From Rahnella variigena (lineage in GTDB: Bacteria; Pseudomonadota; Gammaproteobacteria; Enterobacterales; Enterobacteriaceae), in the NCBI RefSeq assembly GCF_003610915.1, contig NZ_NSDJ01000001.1, forward strand, positions 496,001 through 560,000: DNA of 64,000 nucleotides, read 5' to 3'. Of this stretch, positions 48,082-57,100 are shown in pieces. The notes under the pieces were generated by a model that was given only the letters and a program-made list of their open reading frames with translations, made no database searches and was not told where the DNA came from. Each line of letters begins with the position of its first letter. Position 1 is the stretch's first letter. The translations under genes were made by a program, and so were the position numbers.

Positions 48082-48915
48082 CTATCTGGACAGCAAAGAC
48101 TGCCCCGCAGCGGTGGATTTAAACTCTCTGGGAGGGAGGCCAAATTCGCGCCGGAAGCAGGTAGCAAAATAGGAGTGGTCATCAAAGCCGATGTCCTGCG
48201 CAATCGAGGTAATGGGTTTGTTCGAATACAGCAGCGGGTAGAGGGAATGAAACAAGCGTAATTTGGTGAGATAACGCTGGGGTGAGAAGCCGATATCCTT
48301 ATCCAGGTAACGGTGCATCGTTCTGACGTTGATGGAAAACTGATCGGCCAGTTGGTTCCAGTCAATTTTCTCGTGAAAGTTCGCGTGCAGCCAGCGGATT
48401 AGCCGTAAGATCCTTCTTTCATTGGTGTTATTCTCATCATAGAAGTAACTACAGTAGCGCAAATCGACCAGCAGCCGCAGGAACAGGCTTTCCTGTTCAA
48501 TACTGCCTTTATGCTGGCTGGCAATGAGTTTATCCAGGGAGCCCCGTATCAGCAAAGCGCTTTTTTTATCTAAGAAACGGTGGATGTGGAAGGAGGCAAA
48601 TTGCTTAGGAATAAGGGATTCAAAGCCTTTTATCAGAAAGAAATGCTCCGAAGGTTGATAATAAATATTAATTAAGCTCAGGTCTTGCGCATGTTCATAA
48701 ATGTGTAAATCAGTGGCCTGAGTAAAAAACAACATCCGTGGATAAATTGAATAGGGTTTACCATTAATAATATGCAGACCAATCCCACCGGTAATCAATG
48801 TTATTTTACTGTAATTAAACTGAGTTTTGGGTGAATAATCTTGTGGCAGACGGGAAGTAATAATCACATTTTGCTGATCAGAAACAAAATAATCCTGAAA
48901 GATAGGTTTGTTCAT
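48082..48915 (-). CDS. AraC/XylS-family regulator
   Basis: 277 residues from ATG 48915 (a TTG two codons earlier is unlikely). The C-terminal ~100 residues hold the two AraC HTH motifs (WNQLADQFSINVRTMHRYL, then KPITSIAQDIGFDDHSYFATCFRREFG). The N-terminal region is a cupin-like sensor (YSKITLITGGIGLHIINGKPYSI). It follows the PTS operon on the same strand, 157 bp after the HPr stop. Probably its activator, with its own promoter or a weak extension of the transcript. Confidence 0.9.
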   Translation of the reverse strand: MNKPIFQDYFVSDQQNVIITSRLPQDYSPKTQFNYSKITLITGGIGLHIINGKPYSIYPRMLFFTQATDLHIYEHAQDLSLINIYYQPSEHFFLIKGFESLIPKQFASFHIHRFLDKKSALLIRGSLDKLIASQHKGSIEQESLFLRLLVDLRYCSYFYDENNTNERRILRLIRWLHANFHEKIDWNQLADQFSINVRTMHRYLDKDIGFSPQRYLTKLRLFHSLYPLLYSNKPITSIAQDIGFDDHSYFATCFRREFGLPPREFKSTAAGQSLLSR

Positions 48916-49072
48916 AGTCAAGACGTCTTGATAAGTGTTTTTTTAGATTAACGGACGGAAGTCATAAAATCTATATATTACAATAACCGGGCACTTCTAA
49001 ATCGGGAAAAAATCAGTAAAGGCCGGCAATGCTCATTCAGGCCTTTACTGATGTAAAGAGGCACAGACCGTG

Positions 49073-49339
49073 CTATTCCTCCCCGAAGCCGGCATTGAAT
49101 AACGCCTTTATCTCGAGAAATACCGCTTCTTCATCGGTTCCTTCACAAATTACCTCAACCTTTGCACCGCCTGTAATTCCGGCAGTCATTAAACCTATGA
49201 CGCTTTTCCCCTTAATCACTTTATCACGGGAGATAAATTCCACTTTCGACTGACACTTCCCCACTATTTTAGCAATCGCACTGGCCGGGCGCGCATGGAG
49301 ACCAGTTTTATTATTGAGCGTCAACGTTTCTTTGATCAT
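49073..49339 (-). CDS. HPr-type phosphocarrier (dedicated paralogue)
   Basis: 88 residues. His15 sits in TGLHARPAS and Ser46 in GKSVIGLM, both at the canonical positions, so EI phosphorylation is expected. E. coli PtsH is 85 residues. Being inside a sugar operon, it would supply phosphate to this PTS without competing with general HPr. Confidence 0.93.
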   Translation of the reverse strand: MIKETLTLNNKTGLHARPASAIAKIVGKCQSKVEFISRDKVIKGKSVIGLMTAGITGGAKVEVICEGTDEEAVFLEIKALFNAGFGEE

Positions 49340-49388
49340 AACGGTTCCCCGGATGAATAATGAAAATTCCGATAAATTCCCTGTACGT

Positions 49389-50444
49389 TTACTGAATGAT
49401 CAACATATCGCTGTGACCCGTTTTAAAATAATCATTCAGAACCGTTTTGAGCAGATAAGGCGCTTTAGGAATGGCATCTATCGTGTCACCTGCAATATGT
49501 GGGGTCAGGGTCACATTATCCAGCTGGAGTAAAGGATCATCGGGACTGATAGGCTCATCCCAGCTCACATCCAGCGCAGCACCGGCTATGCGCCTGTTTT
49601 TTAACGCATCAATAAGGTCAGCTTTATGCACCATCCCGGCCCTTGCGGTATTAATAATATAGCTTCCGGCCTTCATTTTATTGAAGACGTCTTTATTGAT
49701 GATATTTTCCGTTTCAGGTGTCAGTCGCATATGCAAAGAAAGGATATCTGATTGCGAAATGACAGAATCCATATCCAGTAATTCAACCCTCAGCCCTTCC
49801 TTTATGATGAGCGACTTATCGATAAAGGGGTCATGGGCAATCACTCTGACGCCCAATGCGTTAAGCCTTTTCGCCACCAGCTTGCCGATATAACCCAGGC
49901 CAATCAGTCCCACGGTATGATTGGCCAGTACCGTCTTATGCTCATCATTCGAAAAGCTTTTTCGCCATTTGCCATTTTTAATTTCATGATGCGCCCGGGC
50001 AATATTTCGGGTCTCCGCGTACATCAGGCTTAAGGTGAAATCGGCGACCGGTTCAGCATTACGGATGACATGGATAAGCGTGATGTTTTTTTCCTTCACA
50101 CTGTTTAATGCAATATGCTCCAGCCCGCCCCGGCATGTTCCGATAAGTTTAAGTTTTGACGCCGATTCCAGCATACTTTTCGACACAGGGGCAATATGCA
50201 CCAGCAGGTAATCCGCGTCTTTCAGTGCTTCGGTCACGCCAGCGGGAATTTCCACCGCCTCCGGGCCGTTCTTTTCAATCAGCAGAATTTTTTCCTGAAA
50301 CTTTTCCTTTTCTAAATCGGAATACCATTCGTAAGAAACGACATCCAGTTCGCTTTCATCTCTGCCCGGAAAATCAATATCTTTCGCGGCATCCCTTAAT
50401 GTCGCACTACTGACCAGCGCATCACCAATAATAACGAGTTTCAT
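49389..50444 (-). CDS. D-2-hydroxyacid dehydrogenase family protein
   Basis: 351 residues. NAD-binding: TVGLIGLGYIGKLVAKRL. Catalytic residues are intact: Arg in NTARAGMV, Glu in WDEPI, His in TPHIAG. Family members reduce 2-keto acids or oxidise 2-hydroxy acids with NAD(P). Placed between the EIIC and HPr genes, so it likely finishes the catabolism of a product of the aldolase. Which acid is unknown; L-lactaldehyde itself is not a normal substrate for this family. Confidence 0.9.
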   Translation of the reverse strand: MKLVIIGDALVSSATLRDAAKDIDFPGRDESELDVVSYEWYSDLEKEKFQEKILLIEKNGPEAVEIPAGVTEALKDADYLLVHIAPVSKSMLESASKLKLIGTCRGGLEHIALNSVKEKNITLIHVIRNAEPVADFTLSLMYAETRNIARAHHEIKNGKWRKSFSNDEHKTVLANHTVGLIGLGYIGKLVAKRLNALGVRVIAHDPFIDKSLIIKEGLRVELLDMDSVISQSDILSLHMRLTPETENIINKDVFNKMKAGSYIINTARAGMVHKADLIDALKNRRIAGAALDVSWDEPISPDDPLLQLDNVTLTPHIAGDTIDAIPKAPYLLKTVLNDYFKTGHSDMLIIQ

Positions 50445-50457
50445 ATTGTGTCATCCT

Positions 50458-51867
50458 CTATTGAGTCAGTTGATTGGGCTCACTGCCGGTACCAGCTTGT
50501 CTTTCGAGATAAGCATGTATCGACTCTTTTTTAATGCGGACGAAAAGGTAGAACACGATATATACCGCGACGCTGAGGGCGATATAGACAGGGTTTTGGG
50601 TGAGAAAAATCAGGAATAATCCGCCCATAAGATGATTGGTCATCACAGCAAAACTACAAATCAACATGGCACCCACCGGCAGAACCACACCGACATCTTT
50701 AGCGACATCGGTAAATACAGGTGCCACGGCGGTGATCATATATAAACCACCCACACACCAGATGGTCCCTGAAATTAATGATTTAAAAATATTACCGGCA
50801 GATATCGCAATGATCAGTTCGATCATGTAAGGAATAGCAATAAGGTCTACCATCGGTAACGTTTCATTGCCCGGTAATATAATCGCCAGAATAAATATAA
50901 TCGGAATCAACAACATTCCGGTTAACAGTGTTGCTGATTCGCCATAACCTGCCGCATCATTAATGGCCAGGAACCAGACCCGGTCTTTGCCACTCGATTT
51001 TGCGGCTTTACGTGACGCATCGGTAATGGTAGTGAATGCAGAGGCAAACACCCCGGCGATTTTTGGGAAGATACACATGACAGCTGATGTGGCGATCCCG
51101 ACTTTACAGATTTCTCCCCAGGCTTCAATGCTGCCCAGACGGGTATAATTTCCGGAAATGCCGATTAAACACCCGAGTACCAGGCCCAGTGTAATCGGCT
51201 CCCCCATGAAACCTAATTTGTCCTGTAAGGTCTGCGGATTCCATTTTATTTTGTCCGCGCCCAGCTTATTTAATATCCAGTCCACCCCTATCGCCAGCGG
51301 TACAGAGCACACATGATGAGGAGCGGTCATGGTGCATCCGGGATAGCCGTAATAAACAGACCATCGTTTAGCCACTATTTCGGAGCAAACCAGAGAATAA
51401 AGATTGGATAACAGCATCAATCCAATTGCCAGATAGATATTTCCTGTCGCGATATAGAGCATCGACCCCCACAACATAAAGGAAAAGTTATTCCACATAT
51501 CTGAGGGCATAAAAATATTGGTAAAACGTGTGACAAATAAAATTGTCTGAAACAGCAATCCGAGGCCTAAAAAAATCATCCCGACATTGGTTGAATAGGC
51601 AACAACGCTTGTTGCCTGCCAGCCGGTATCCAGGATACGCAGTGAAATACCGGACGTCTCCACCATACGATTAATCACCGGCGTGACGACAGGCGTGTAG
51701 GCACCAATGAGCATCCCAAATCCGGTCAGACCAATACCGGCATTAAGCCCGGCTTTAAAGGCTTTTTTGGGGGTTACTTTCATGATGATAGCAATAATAT
51801 AAATGACAAAAGGCACAACAATCGCCGCACCAAATGAATTCATAATTTTCGAAAGAATGTCTAACAT
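50458..51867 (-). CDS. PTS EIIC, galactitol (GatC) family
   Basis: 469 residues from ATG 51867, with AAGGAG eight bases upstream; a TTG two codons earlier is closer to it and unlikely. About 10-12 membrane segments (GAAIVVPFVIYIIAIIM, GLTGFGMLIGAYTPV...), the layout of GatC/SgcC (~450 residues). Family members import polyols and sugars with phosphorylation at C-1. It follows the IIB gene. Confidence 0.93.
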   Translation of the reverse strand: MLDILSKIMNSFGAAIVVPFVIYIIAIIMKVTPKKAFKAGLNAGIGLTGFGMLIGAYTPVVTPVINRMVETSGISLRILDTGWQATSVVAYSTNVGMIFLGLGLLFQTILFVTRFTNIFMPSDMWNNFSFMLWGSMLYIATGNIYLAIGLMLLSNLYSLVCSEIVAKRWSVYYGYPGCTMTAPHHVCSVPLAIGVDWILNKLGADKIKWNPQTLQDKLGFMGEPITLGLVLGCLIGISGNYTRLGSIEAWGEICKVGIATSAVMCIFPKIAGVFASAFTTITDASRKAAKSSGKDRVWFLAINDAAGYGESATLLTGMLLIPIIFILAIILPGNETLPMVDLIAIPYMIELIIAISAGNIFKSLISGTIWCVGGLYMITAVAPVFTDVAKDVGVVLPVGAMLICSFAVMTNHLMGGLFLIFLTQNPVYIALSVAVYIVFYLFVRIKKESIHAYLERQAGTGSEPNQLTQ

Positions 51868-51962
51868 GCTCAAGACTCCTTACTCTGTAGATAAGGTTTC
51901 ATTATCATATTACGAACAATAAGTAGGTTCTCCACAAACCAACGTTTGTGGAGTCAGACCCT

Positions 51963-52262
51963 CTATATTTTCAGGCTCTCAACTTCATGCAGTAATTCTT
52001 CTATAAATCCATCTTCATCGGTACCGATTAACAACCCGACTGCATTGATGGTCGGAATATCATACTTATCCCTCAGCGGACTGGTATGAACAATAATATC
52101 CCACTTACCTGAACTTAATTGCCCTTCTACCCCGCCGGGACTGACTTCAACGGTTTTTGCCTTATATCCGTTGACTTCAAGAATATCTTTTACTTTTTCT
52201 GCCACCATGGAACTGGTGACGGTTCCTGATCCGCAGACGGAAATAACATTAATATTTTTCAT
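51963..52262 (-). CDS. PTS EIIB, galactitol (GatB/SgcB) family
   Basis: 99 residues. Phospho-Cys10 in the P-loop VCGSGTVTSSMVAEKV. A Rossmann-like IIB fold with a conserved hydrophobic beta strand (WDIIVHTS). Forms the phosphorelay IIA-IIB-IIC with the neighbours. Confidence 0.95.
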   Translation of the reverse strand: MKNINVISVCGSGTVTSSMVAEKVKDILEVNGYKAKTVEVSPGGVEGQLSSGKWDIIVHTSPLRDKYDIPTINAVGLLIGTDEDGFIEELLHEVESLKI

Positions 52263-52291
52263 AGTTACTCTTATTTGTCATTCAGCAGAAA

Positions 52292-53107
52292 TTATAAAAT
52301 GCCATCCCGTGGGGTAACATTAAAGGCATCAGCAAGGGCGCGCAGTTCCGCGCTGGTGATCGACTGTTTAATTCCGACAGCAGCGGAACGCAGATAAATA
52401 TCGGCAGCTTTATCCACCGTTTCAACCAACCCGAAAGCATCATCAAAATTGCTACCTGCTCCCATAATTCCGTGATGCGCCCAGATCACAATGCGGCAAT
52501 ACTCCATTTTGGCAGCGGAAGCCAGACCCAGATCAATGGTGCCTGCCACCATCCACGGCACAATCCCCACGCCTTCCGGGAATACCACCAGGCATTCAGT
52601 AATTTGTTGCCACAGCGTTTTTGAAAATTTCTTTTCATCCAGATCGTGGGCAAATGTCATCGCAATCGTGGCATTCGCATGGGTGTGTAAAATAACGCGA
52701 TGTTCAGGGTCATGTTTTAATCGTGTCGCATGGCATTTTAAATGTGAGGCCAGTTCGCTGGTCGGGCAACCGCCGTTTACCAGCCCCCAGAGCTGCTGAT
52801 AATGTTTTCCGTCTTCAGATATTTTTAAAATAATCAGCGTATCGGCCGGATTCTTAATGACATTGCGGAAGTATTTCCCGGAACCTGAAACCATAAATAT
52901 TTTATTTTTCAATTCAGGGAAAGGCATCGGCAGTGCGACTTCTGATATCACCTTTTGTGTATCAAGGTAAGGTGCCACTTCCTCTTCCCTCAGGAGATAA
53001 CTGATATTACCGCCATTTCTTTCAGCCCAGCCTTTTTCCCACAGCTTGAGCGTAATATCACACATTTCTTTAATAAAGGGAGCTTCATTAATATTATAGA
53101 TAATCAT
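52292..53107 (-). CDS. rhaD: RhaD-like class II aldolase
   Basis: 271 residues; E. coli RhaD is 274. Conserved ERNGGNIS, VSGSGKYFRNV, Zn His pair HTHANA, third ligand in WAHHGIMG, and ECLVVFPEGVGIVPWMV. RhaD cleaves L-rhamnulose 1-phosphate to DHAP and L-lactaldehyde. Here no rhamnose isomerase or kinase accompanies it; the substrate would come straight from the PTS as a ketose 1-phosphate. The gene symbol reflects similarity and not proven identity. Confidence 0.9.
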   Translation of the reverse strand: MIIYNINEAPFIKEMCDITLKLWEKGWAERNGGNISYLLREEEVAPYLDTQKVISEVALPMPFPELKNKIFMVSGSGKYFRNVIKNPADTLIILKISEDGKHYQQLWGLVNGGCPTSELASHLKCHATRLKHDPEHRVILHTHANATIAMTFAHDLDEKKFSKTLWQQITECLVVFPEGVGIVPWMVAGTIDLGLASAAKMEYCRIVIWAHHGIMGAGSNFDDAFGLVETVDKAADIYLRSAAVGIKQSITSAELRALADAFNVTPRDGIL

Positions 53108-53118
53108 AACGTCACCTT

Positions 53119-53592
53119 TTACAATGAATGGAAAAATTCACAAATTCCTTCACGGGAATCAAGCCCGACTAACTGGCTAATCTTGTTTTCATCAGAAAAT
53201 ACGGACATTAATGTCTGCAATAAGACGATCTGATTTTCATCCCGGGTCACGCCAAGAGAGAAAATCCAGTCTACGTCTACTTTTTCATCCGTACTGCCCA
53301 TAAGCAAAAATGTCAGCGGTTTTGTGAGTTGGGTAATCGCCACGAAAGGCTTTTTTATATACAGCGGGTCAGTATGAGGTATGGCAATATTCAGGCAGGA
53401 TGTTATTAATCCTGTCGGATAATGCGCTTCCCTGACAAGAATATTTTCATGATAGGTCGCCTCAACAAATCCTTGTTTATAAAGTTTCTGATATGAATCC
53501 GAAAAAAACGCATCCTGAGTGGTATAACTGCAATTTAAATAAACCAATTCGGGTGATATAAATCCGGCCAGCGAATTTTTAGTAGTCTCCAT
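53119..53592 (-). CDS. PTS EIIA, GatA/fructose-type
   Basis: 157 residues. Phospho-His in the motif LNIAIPHTDP. The rest follows the mannitol/fructose IIA fold. First gene of the PTS operon, with a strong AAGGAGGG before the ATG and a CRP-like site upstream. Confidence 0.93.
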   Translation of the reverse strand: METTKNSLAGFISPELVYLNCSYTTQDAFFSDSYQKLYKQGFVEATYHENILVREAHYPTGLITSCLNIAIPHTDPLYIKKPFVAITQLTKPLTFLLMGSTDEKVDVDWIFSLGVTRDENQIVLLQTLMSVFSDENKISQLVGLDSREGICEFFHSL

Positions 53593-53742
53593 ATTTTTCC
53601 CTCCTTATTTACGGCTCAGATGTTCTGATGCTTCCGGTCGAATTTTCTTAGAAAATCAGCGTTTCCAGACTCTCTTACCTTTTCGCGTGTCATTATCCTA
53701 AGAGTCCGAACCGGCAAATTCATTAGATCCCTGGACTCATTA

Positions 53743-53748
53743 CTTATA
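53743..53748 (-). promoter_or_regulatory. Candidate -10 element of the PTS operon
   Basis: Minus-strand TATAAG, 36 bp on the downstream side of the CRP-like site centre. The spacing is within a few bases of class II activation, so it is only approximate. Confidence 0.35.
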
Positions 53749-53773
53749 AACCTGTCTGTCTGATTAAAGTCGG

Positions 53774-53789
53774 GGTGATGAGGGTCACA
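53774..53789. promoter_or_regulatory. CRP-like site upstream of the PTS operon
   Basis: GGTGA-N6-TCACA matches the CRP consensus TGTGA-N6-TCACA at 9 of 10 core positions. It lies about 190 bp upstream of the IIA start, in a gap without coding sequence. CRP control is usual for such operons. Confidence 0.5.
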
Positions 53790-53828
53790 ACTTGCCAATG
53801 TTTCCTGGATACCGGATACGCAGAAATG

Positions 53829-53860
53829 AAAAAGGCACCCCCGCAAAGGAATGCCTTTTT
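53829..53860. terminator. Terminator after the LysR gene, bidirectional
   Basis: aaaaaggca and tgccttttt with a 14-base loop, 34 bp from the LysR stop (minus strand). 53593-53893 holds no credible gene besides the promoter region; a minus-strand frame at 53616-53846 has no family match. Confidence 0.8.
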
Positions 53861-53893
53861 CTTTTAAGAAGGTCTGTTGAGAACGTCTTTTAC

Positions 53894-54826
53894 TTAAACA
53901 GCGTCAGACCTCGGGCGTTTATCCAGCATCACCTGACTGTTTTCGCCAAGCCGTTCGATAAGAAAATCAATCACGCTGCGTAGCTTAGCGGAGGGGCGAC
54001 TGTCCTGATGATAAATCAGGTACAACGGCGTCTGTTTATACGACCACTGCGGCAGTACAGGCACCAGACGGCCTTGTGCAATATCGTCCATCAACACGTA
54101 ATCAGGTTGCAGAACAATGCCGCAGCCGCTGAGTGCCGCAATCCTGAGCGCGTTGCCCTGATTAGACATAAAGCGCCCGTTGATAAAGGCCTTAAACGTC
54201 TCGCCGTCTGGCCCGGTCAGGTCCCAGCGGTCCTGATGCAGCCAGTAAGACATCCCCAGACAGCTGTAATTGCCCAACTGGTCAGGATGTTCCGGCATGC
54301 CGTGCTGTCGGATATAGTCTGGCGAAGCGGCCAGTATCCGGCGATACGGACGTAAAGGACGCGCGACCACACCCGGTTCGCATACCTCGCCGATCTGAAT
54401 ACCCAGCTCGTAATTTCCCTCCGTCAGATTGGGCACCCGGTTATCCAGATTCAGCATGACATTTACGTCGGGATTGCGGGCCATATAAAGGCTCAGTTCA
54501 GGCACCAGACGCTGACCGCCGAAGCTCACGGGGGCAACCATACGCACCAGTCCTTTAGGCGCGGACTGTAATTCCATCGCACTATTCTCAGCGAGCGCGA
54601 CTTCCGATAATACCCGGCGGCAGCGTTCAAAATAGAGTTGCCCGACTTCCGTCAGTTGCTGTCGCCGGGTCGTGCGATGCAATAAACGAGCGCCCAGCCG
54701 CTGCTCAATCTCCCGGATTTGCTTACCCACCATCGTGGGCGAGACATCGCTGGCTATCGCCGCTGCCGTGAAACTGCCGCATTCCACCACTCTGACAAAC
54801 ATCTCCATCCCGGACAATTTGCTCAT
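53894..54826 (-). CDS. LysR-family regulator (tautomerase-linked)
   Basis: 310 residues from ATG 54826 (a TTG three codons earlier is unlikely). HTH: MEMFVRVVECGSFTAAAIAS, then GKQIREIEQRLGARLLHRTTRRQQLTE. Effector domain follows (LVRMVAPVSFGGQRLVPELSLY). Divergent from the tautomerase gene across a 115-bp gap, the usual LysR arrangement, so it probably controls that gene and perhaps the EamA exporter. Confidence 0.93.
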   Translation of the reverse strand: MSKLSGMEMFVRVVECGSFTAAAIASDVSPTMVGKQIREIEQRLGARLLHRTTRRQQLTEVGQLYFERCRRVLSEVALAENSAMELQSAPKGLVRMVAPVSFGGQRLVPELSLYMARNPDVNVMLNLDNRVPNLTEGNYELGIQIGEVCEPGVVARPLRPYRRILAASPDYIRQHGMPEHPDQLGNYSCLGMSYWLHQDRWDLTGPDGETFKAFINGRFMSNQGNALRIAALSGCGIVLQPDYVLMDDIAQGRLVPVLPQWSYKQTPLYLIYHQDSRPSAKLRSVIDFLIERLGENSQVMLDKRPRSDAV

Positions 54827-54941
54827 GATTAACAACCCACAGGTTTCAATTCATTCAACTTAACACATATTTATTCTTCTCAATCCTTACGTAGAATAGG
54901 TTTTGCCCCGCCGTGAGGGGCCTAATCAATAAGGATTTACT

Positions 54942-55124
54942 ATGCCGATGATCCGTTTAGAAATGCTGCCAGGCCGTACCGCTGAACAAAAACGCGACTT
55001 TGCCCGCGAAGTGACCCGCGTCGCGGTGGAAACCCTTAAATGTAAGCCTGAAAGTGTCGATGTGGTGATCACTGAAATTCCTAAATCACATTGGGCAAAA
55101 GGGGGAGAACTGATGGGGGATTAA
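54942..55124 (+). CDS. 4-oxalocrotonate tautomerase-family protein
   Basis: 60 residues, near the 62-residue 4-OT monomer. Pro follows the initiator Met (MPMIRLEMLPG), the catalytic N-terminal Pro of this fold. AAGGATTTACT precedes the ATG. Substrate unknown; members act on 2-hydroxymuconate-type enols or dehalogenate. The divergent LysR suggests inducible expression. Confidence 0.88.
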   Translation: MPMIRLEMLPGRTAEQKRDFAREVTRVAVETLKCKPESVDVVITEIPKSHWAKGGELMGD

Positions 55125-55277
55125 TTTCCCCGGTATGAAACGTCAGTCGGCAGTTGTTTATTTTTGATGTGCTGACTGACGAAATAATCGCGTTGTGCCA
55201 GACGTATTTCCGCCTTAATTCGTATCAGCCTCCCGCTTTAATAAAATCAGAACGTAACTCAACCGGAACATAAAGAA

Positions 55278-56225
55278 ATGAAAAATTCTTATTCTGCGGG
55301 CGTTTTCTGCTGCCTGATCGCCACCCTTTCATGGGGCGCGACTTTCCCGATGATGACCAGTGCGCTGAGGCACCTCGATCCTTATACTTTTACCACGTTG
55401 CGTTATGGGTTCGCCGCTATCGCGTTAGTGACTGCACTGAGATTACGTGAAGGAAAAGAGGGGCTGAATCTGAAAGGTGAACGCGCCGGTCTGGCGTGGT
55501 TATTAGGTTCAGCAGCCTTTGTCGGCTTTGGCTTTTTTGTCTTTCTGGGCCAGCAAATGGCCGGGGAAAATGGCGCGCTAACCACGTCAATTATGATGGC
55601 CACCATGCCGATGCTGGGTATTCTGGTCAATGGCGTATTACGCAAAATCGTCCCGCCCGCCGTCTCTATCGGTCTGATTATGATGTCTTTCTTCGGGGTC
55701 ATGACCGTGATCACCAAAGGGCACTATGCCAGCCTGTTTGATTCCCCTTCCAGCTACAAAGCCAACGCCCTGATTATTTTCGGCGCACTTTGCTGGGTTT
55801 TTTACACCGTAGGCGCGTCGTTTTTCCCGACCTGGTCACCGCTTAAATACACCGCCCTGACGAGCGTTCTCGGGATGTCCAGCGTGCTGGTATTAAACGC
55901 GCTGCTGTATATCACTGGCCTCGTGGAAGTACCCGCCGTTAGCGACTTCGAGTATGTGATCCCACATGTCTTTTACACCGCTTTTGTCGCCAGTTTTATC
56001 GGCATCCTGTGCTGGAATATTGGCAATAAAATCCTGACGCCACTCAACGGGGTGTTGTTTATGGATGTTGTCCCGATCACGGCTTTCTCTATTTCAGCCC
56101 TGACCGGCATCAAGCCCGGCACACCTGAAATTGCCGGTGCCTGCATCACCGGTTTTGCCCTGATCCTCAACAATCTCTATCTGCGTTACCGCACACCTAA
56201 ACGGGTAGTTGTCCGCACTCAATAA
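55278..56225 (+). CDS. EamA/DMT-family exporter
   Basis: 315 residues, ten membrane segments in two EamA repeats. First: CLIATLSWGATFPMMTSALRHLDPYTFTTLRY. Second: ALCWVFYTVGASFFPTWSPL. Inner-membrane drug/metabolite exporter; substrate unknown. Ends in a basic tail (YRTPKRVVVRTQ). Confidence 0.93.
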   Translation: MKNSYSAGVFCCLIATLSWGATFPMMTSALRHLDPYTFTTLRYGFAAIALVTALRLREGKEGLNLKGERAGLAWLLGSAAFVGFGFFVFLGQQMAGENGALTTSIMMATMPMLGILVNGVLRKIVPPAVSIGLIMMSFFGVMTVITKGHYASLFDSPSSYKANALIIFGALCWVFYTVGASFFPTWSPLKYTALTSVLGMSSVLVLNALLYITGLVEVPAVSDFEYVIPHVFYTAFVASFIGILCWNIGNKILTPLNGVLFMDVVPITAFSISALTGIKPGTPEIAGACITGFALILNNLYLRYRTPKRVVVRTQ

Positions 56226-56266
56226 AGCCACACATTGCGATGTCATCCCGATGAAGTCCCGGAAAC

Positions 56267-56296
56267 AAAAAAACCAGAACAGAGGTTCTGGTTTTT
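56267..56296. terminator. Terminator between the EamA exporter and msrA
   Basis: aaaaaaaccagaac-agag-gttctggttttt, symmetric, so it can serve both convergent genes. Confidence 0.92.
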
Positions 56297-56337
56297 AATG
56301 TGTACTTTTACTGTGTACTTGCTGTCAATGTTGGCAA

Positions 56338-56880
56338 TTACGGGTTCAGGGATTTCGTCCGCTGCGCAAAACTCTTACGCAGTTTTTGTAATTTCGGCGG
56401 GATCACCGCCATGCAATAGCGGTTCTGCTGTCCGGCGCCGTCCCAGTAATTCTGGTGATAACCTTCAGCTACGTACACTTCACCGAGCGGTTCGATGCTG
56501 GTGACAATCGGATCACTGTGATCGTGCTGCGCGCGCAGGATTGCCGCTTCGGCCTCTGCTTTTTGCTGCTCATTCGCCGGGAAAATCGCCGAACGGTATT
56601 GCGTGCCGACGTCGTTACCCTGGCGGTTAAGCTGGGTTGGATCGTGCGTCACAAAGTGGATATCCAGCAAATCACCGTAGGTCAGTTTTTCAGGGTCAAA
56701 CCCCACACGGATGGCTTCCGCATGACCGGTCGTACCGGTACAAACCTGCTCGTAATTCGGGTTCGGACGACGCCCGCCGGTATAAACGCTTTCCACCGAC
56801 TCCACGCCGATGACGTCTTTAAATACCGCTTCTGTACACCAGAAACAGCCGCCACCGAAAATAGCGTATTCGATTGTCAT
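56338..56880 (-). CDS. msrA: Peptide-methionine (S)-S-oxide reductase
   Basis: 180 residues, one of the shorter MsrA forms (E. coli MsrA is 212). Catalytic motif GGCFWCTE near the start. The conserved TGTTGHAEAIRV, VTHDPTQLNRQGNDVGTQYRSAIF and GYHQNYW follow. It repairs oxidised methionine (S-form) using thioredoxin. In E. coli the gene lies elsewhere. Confidence 0.96.
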   Translation of the reverse strand: MTIEYAIFGGGCFWCTEAVFKDVIGVESVESVYTGGRRPNPNYEQVCTGTTGHAEAIRVGFDPEKLTYGDLLDIHFVTHDPTQLNRQGNDVGTQYRSAIFPANEQQKAEAEAAILRAQHDHSDPIVTSIEPLGEVYVAEGYHQNYWDGAGQQNRYCMAVIPPKLQKLRKSFAQRTKSLNP

Positions 56881-57100
56881 ACTGACTCCTTCACTCAGGG
56901 TATAGAGGAAATATGGGGACGGATAATGCTGAGATAAAGGTATGGCATTAAAAAAACAGAATGTGAAATGCTTATCGCCGGAAAATTATATTATTTTGCT
57001 ACCGCTTATTTCCCTGTAAATAGTGTTGATATTGTGTCTGATTGATCTGCCTTTTTTTTCGTGGCAGACTCACTGGCATTGAAATACATGGAATTCCCCT

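Noticed and set aside
47970..48365. 131-codon minus-strand frame
   Set aside because: It overlaps the AraC gene in another frame, and the AraC frame has clear HTH motifs.
53616..53846. 76-codon minus-strand frame before the PTS operon
   Set aside because: It overlaps a promoter and CRP-like site and has no family match.
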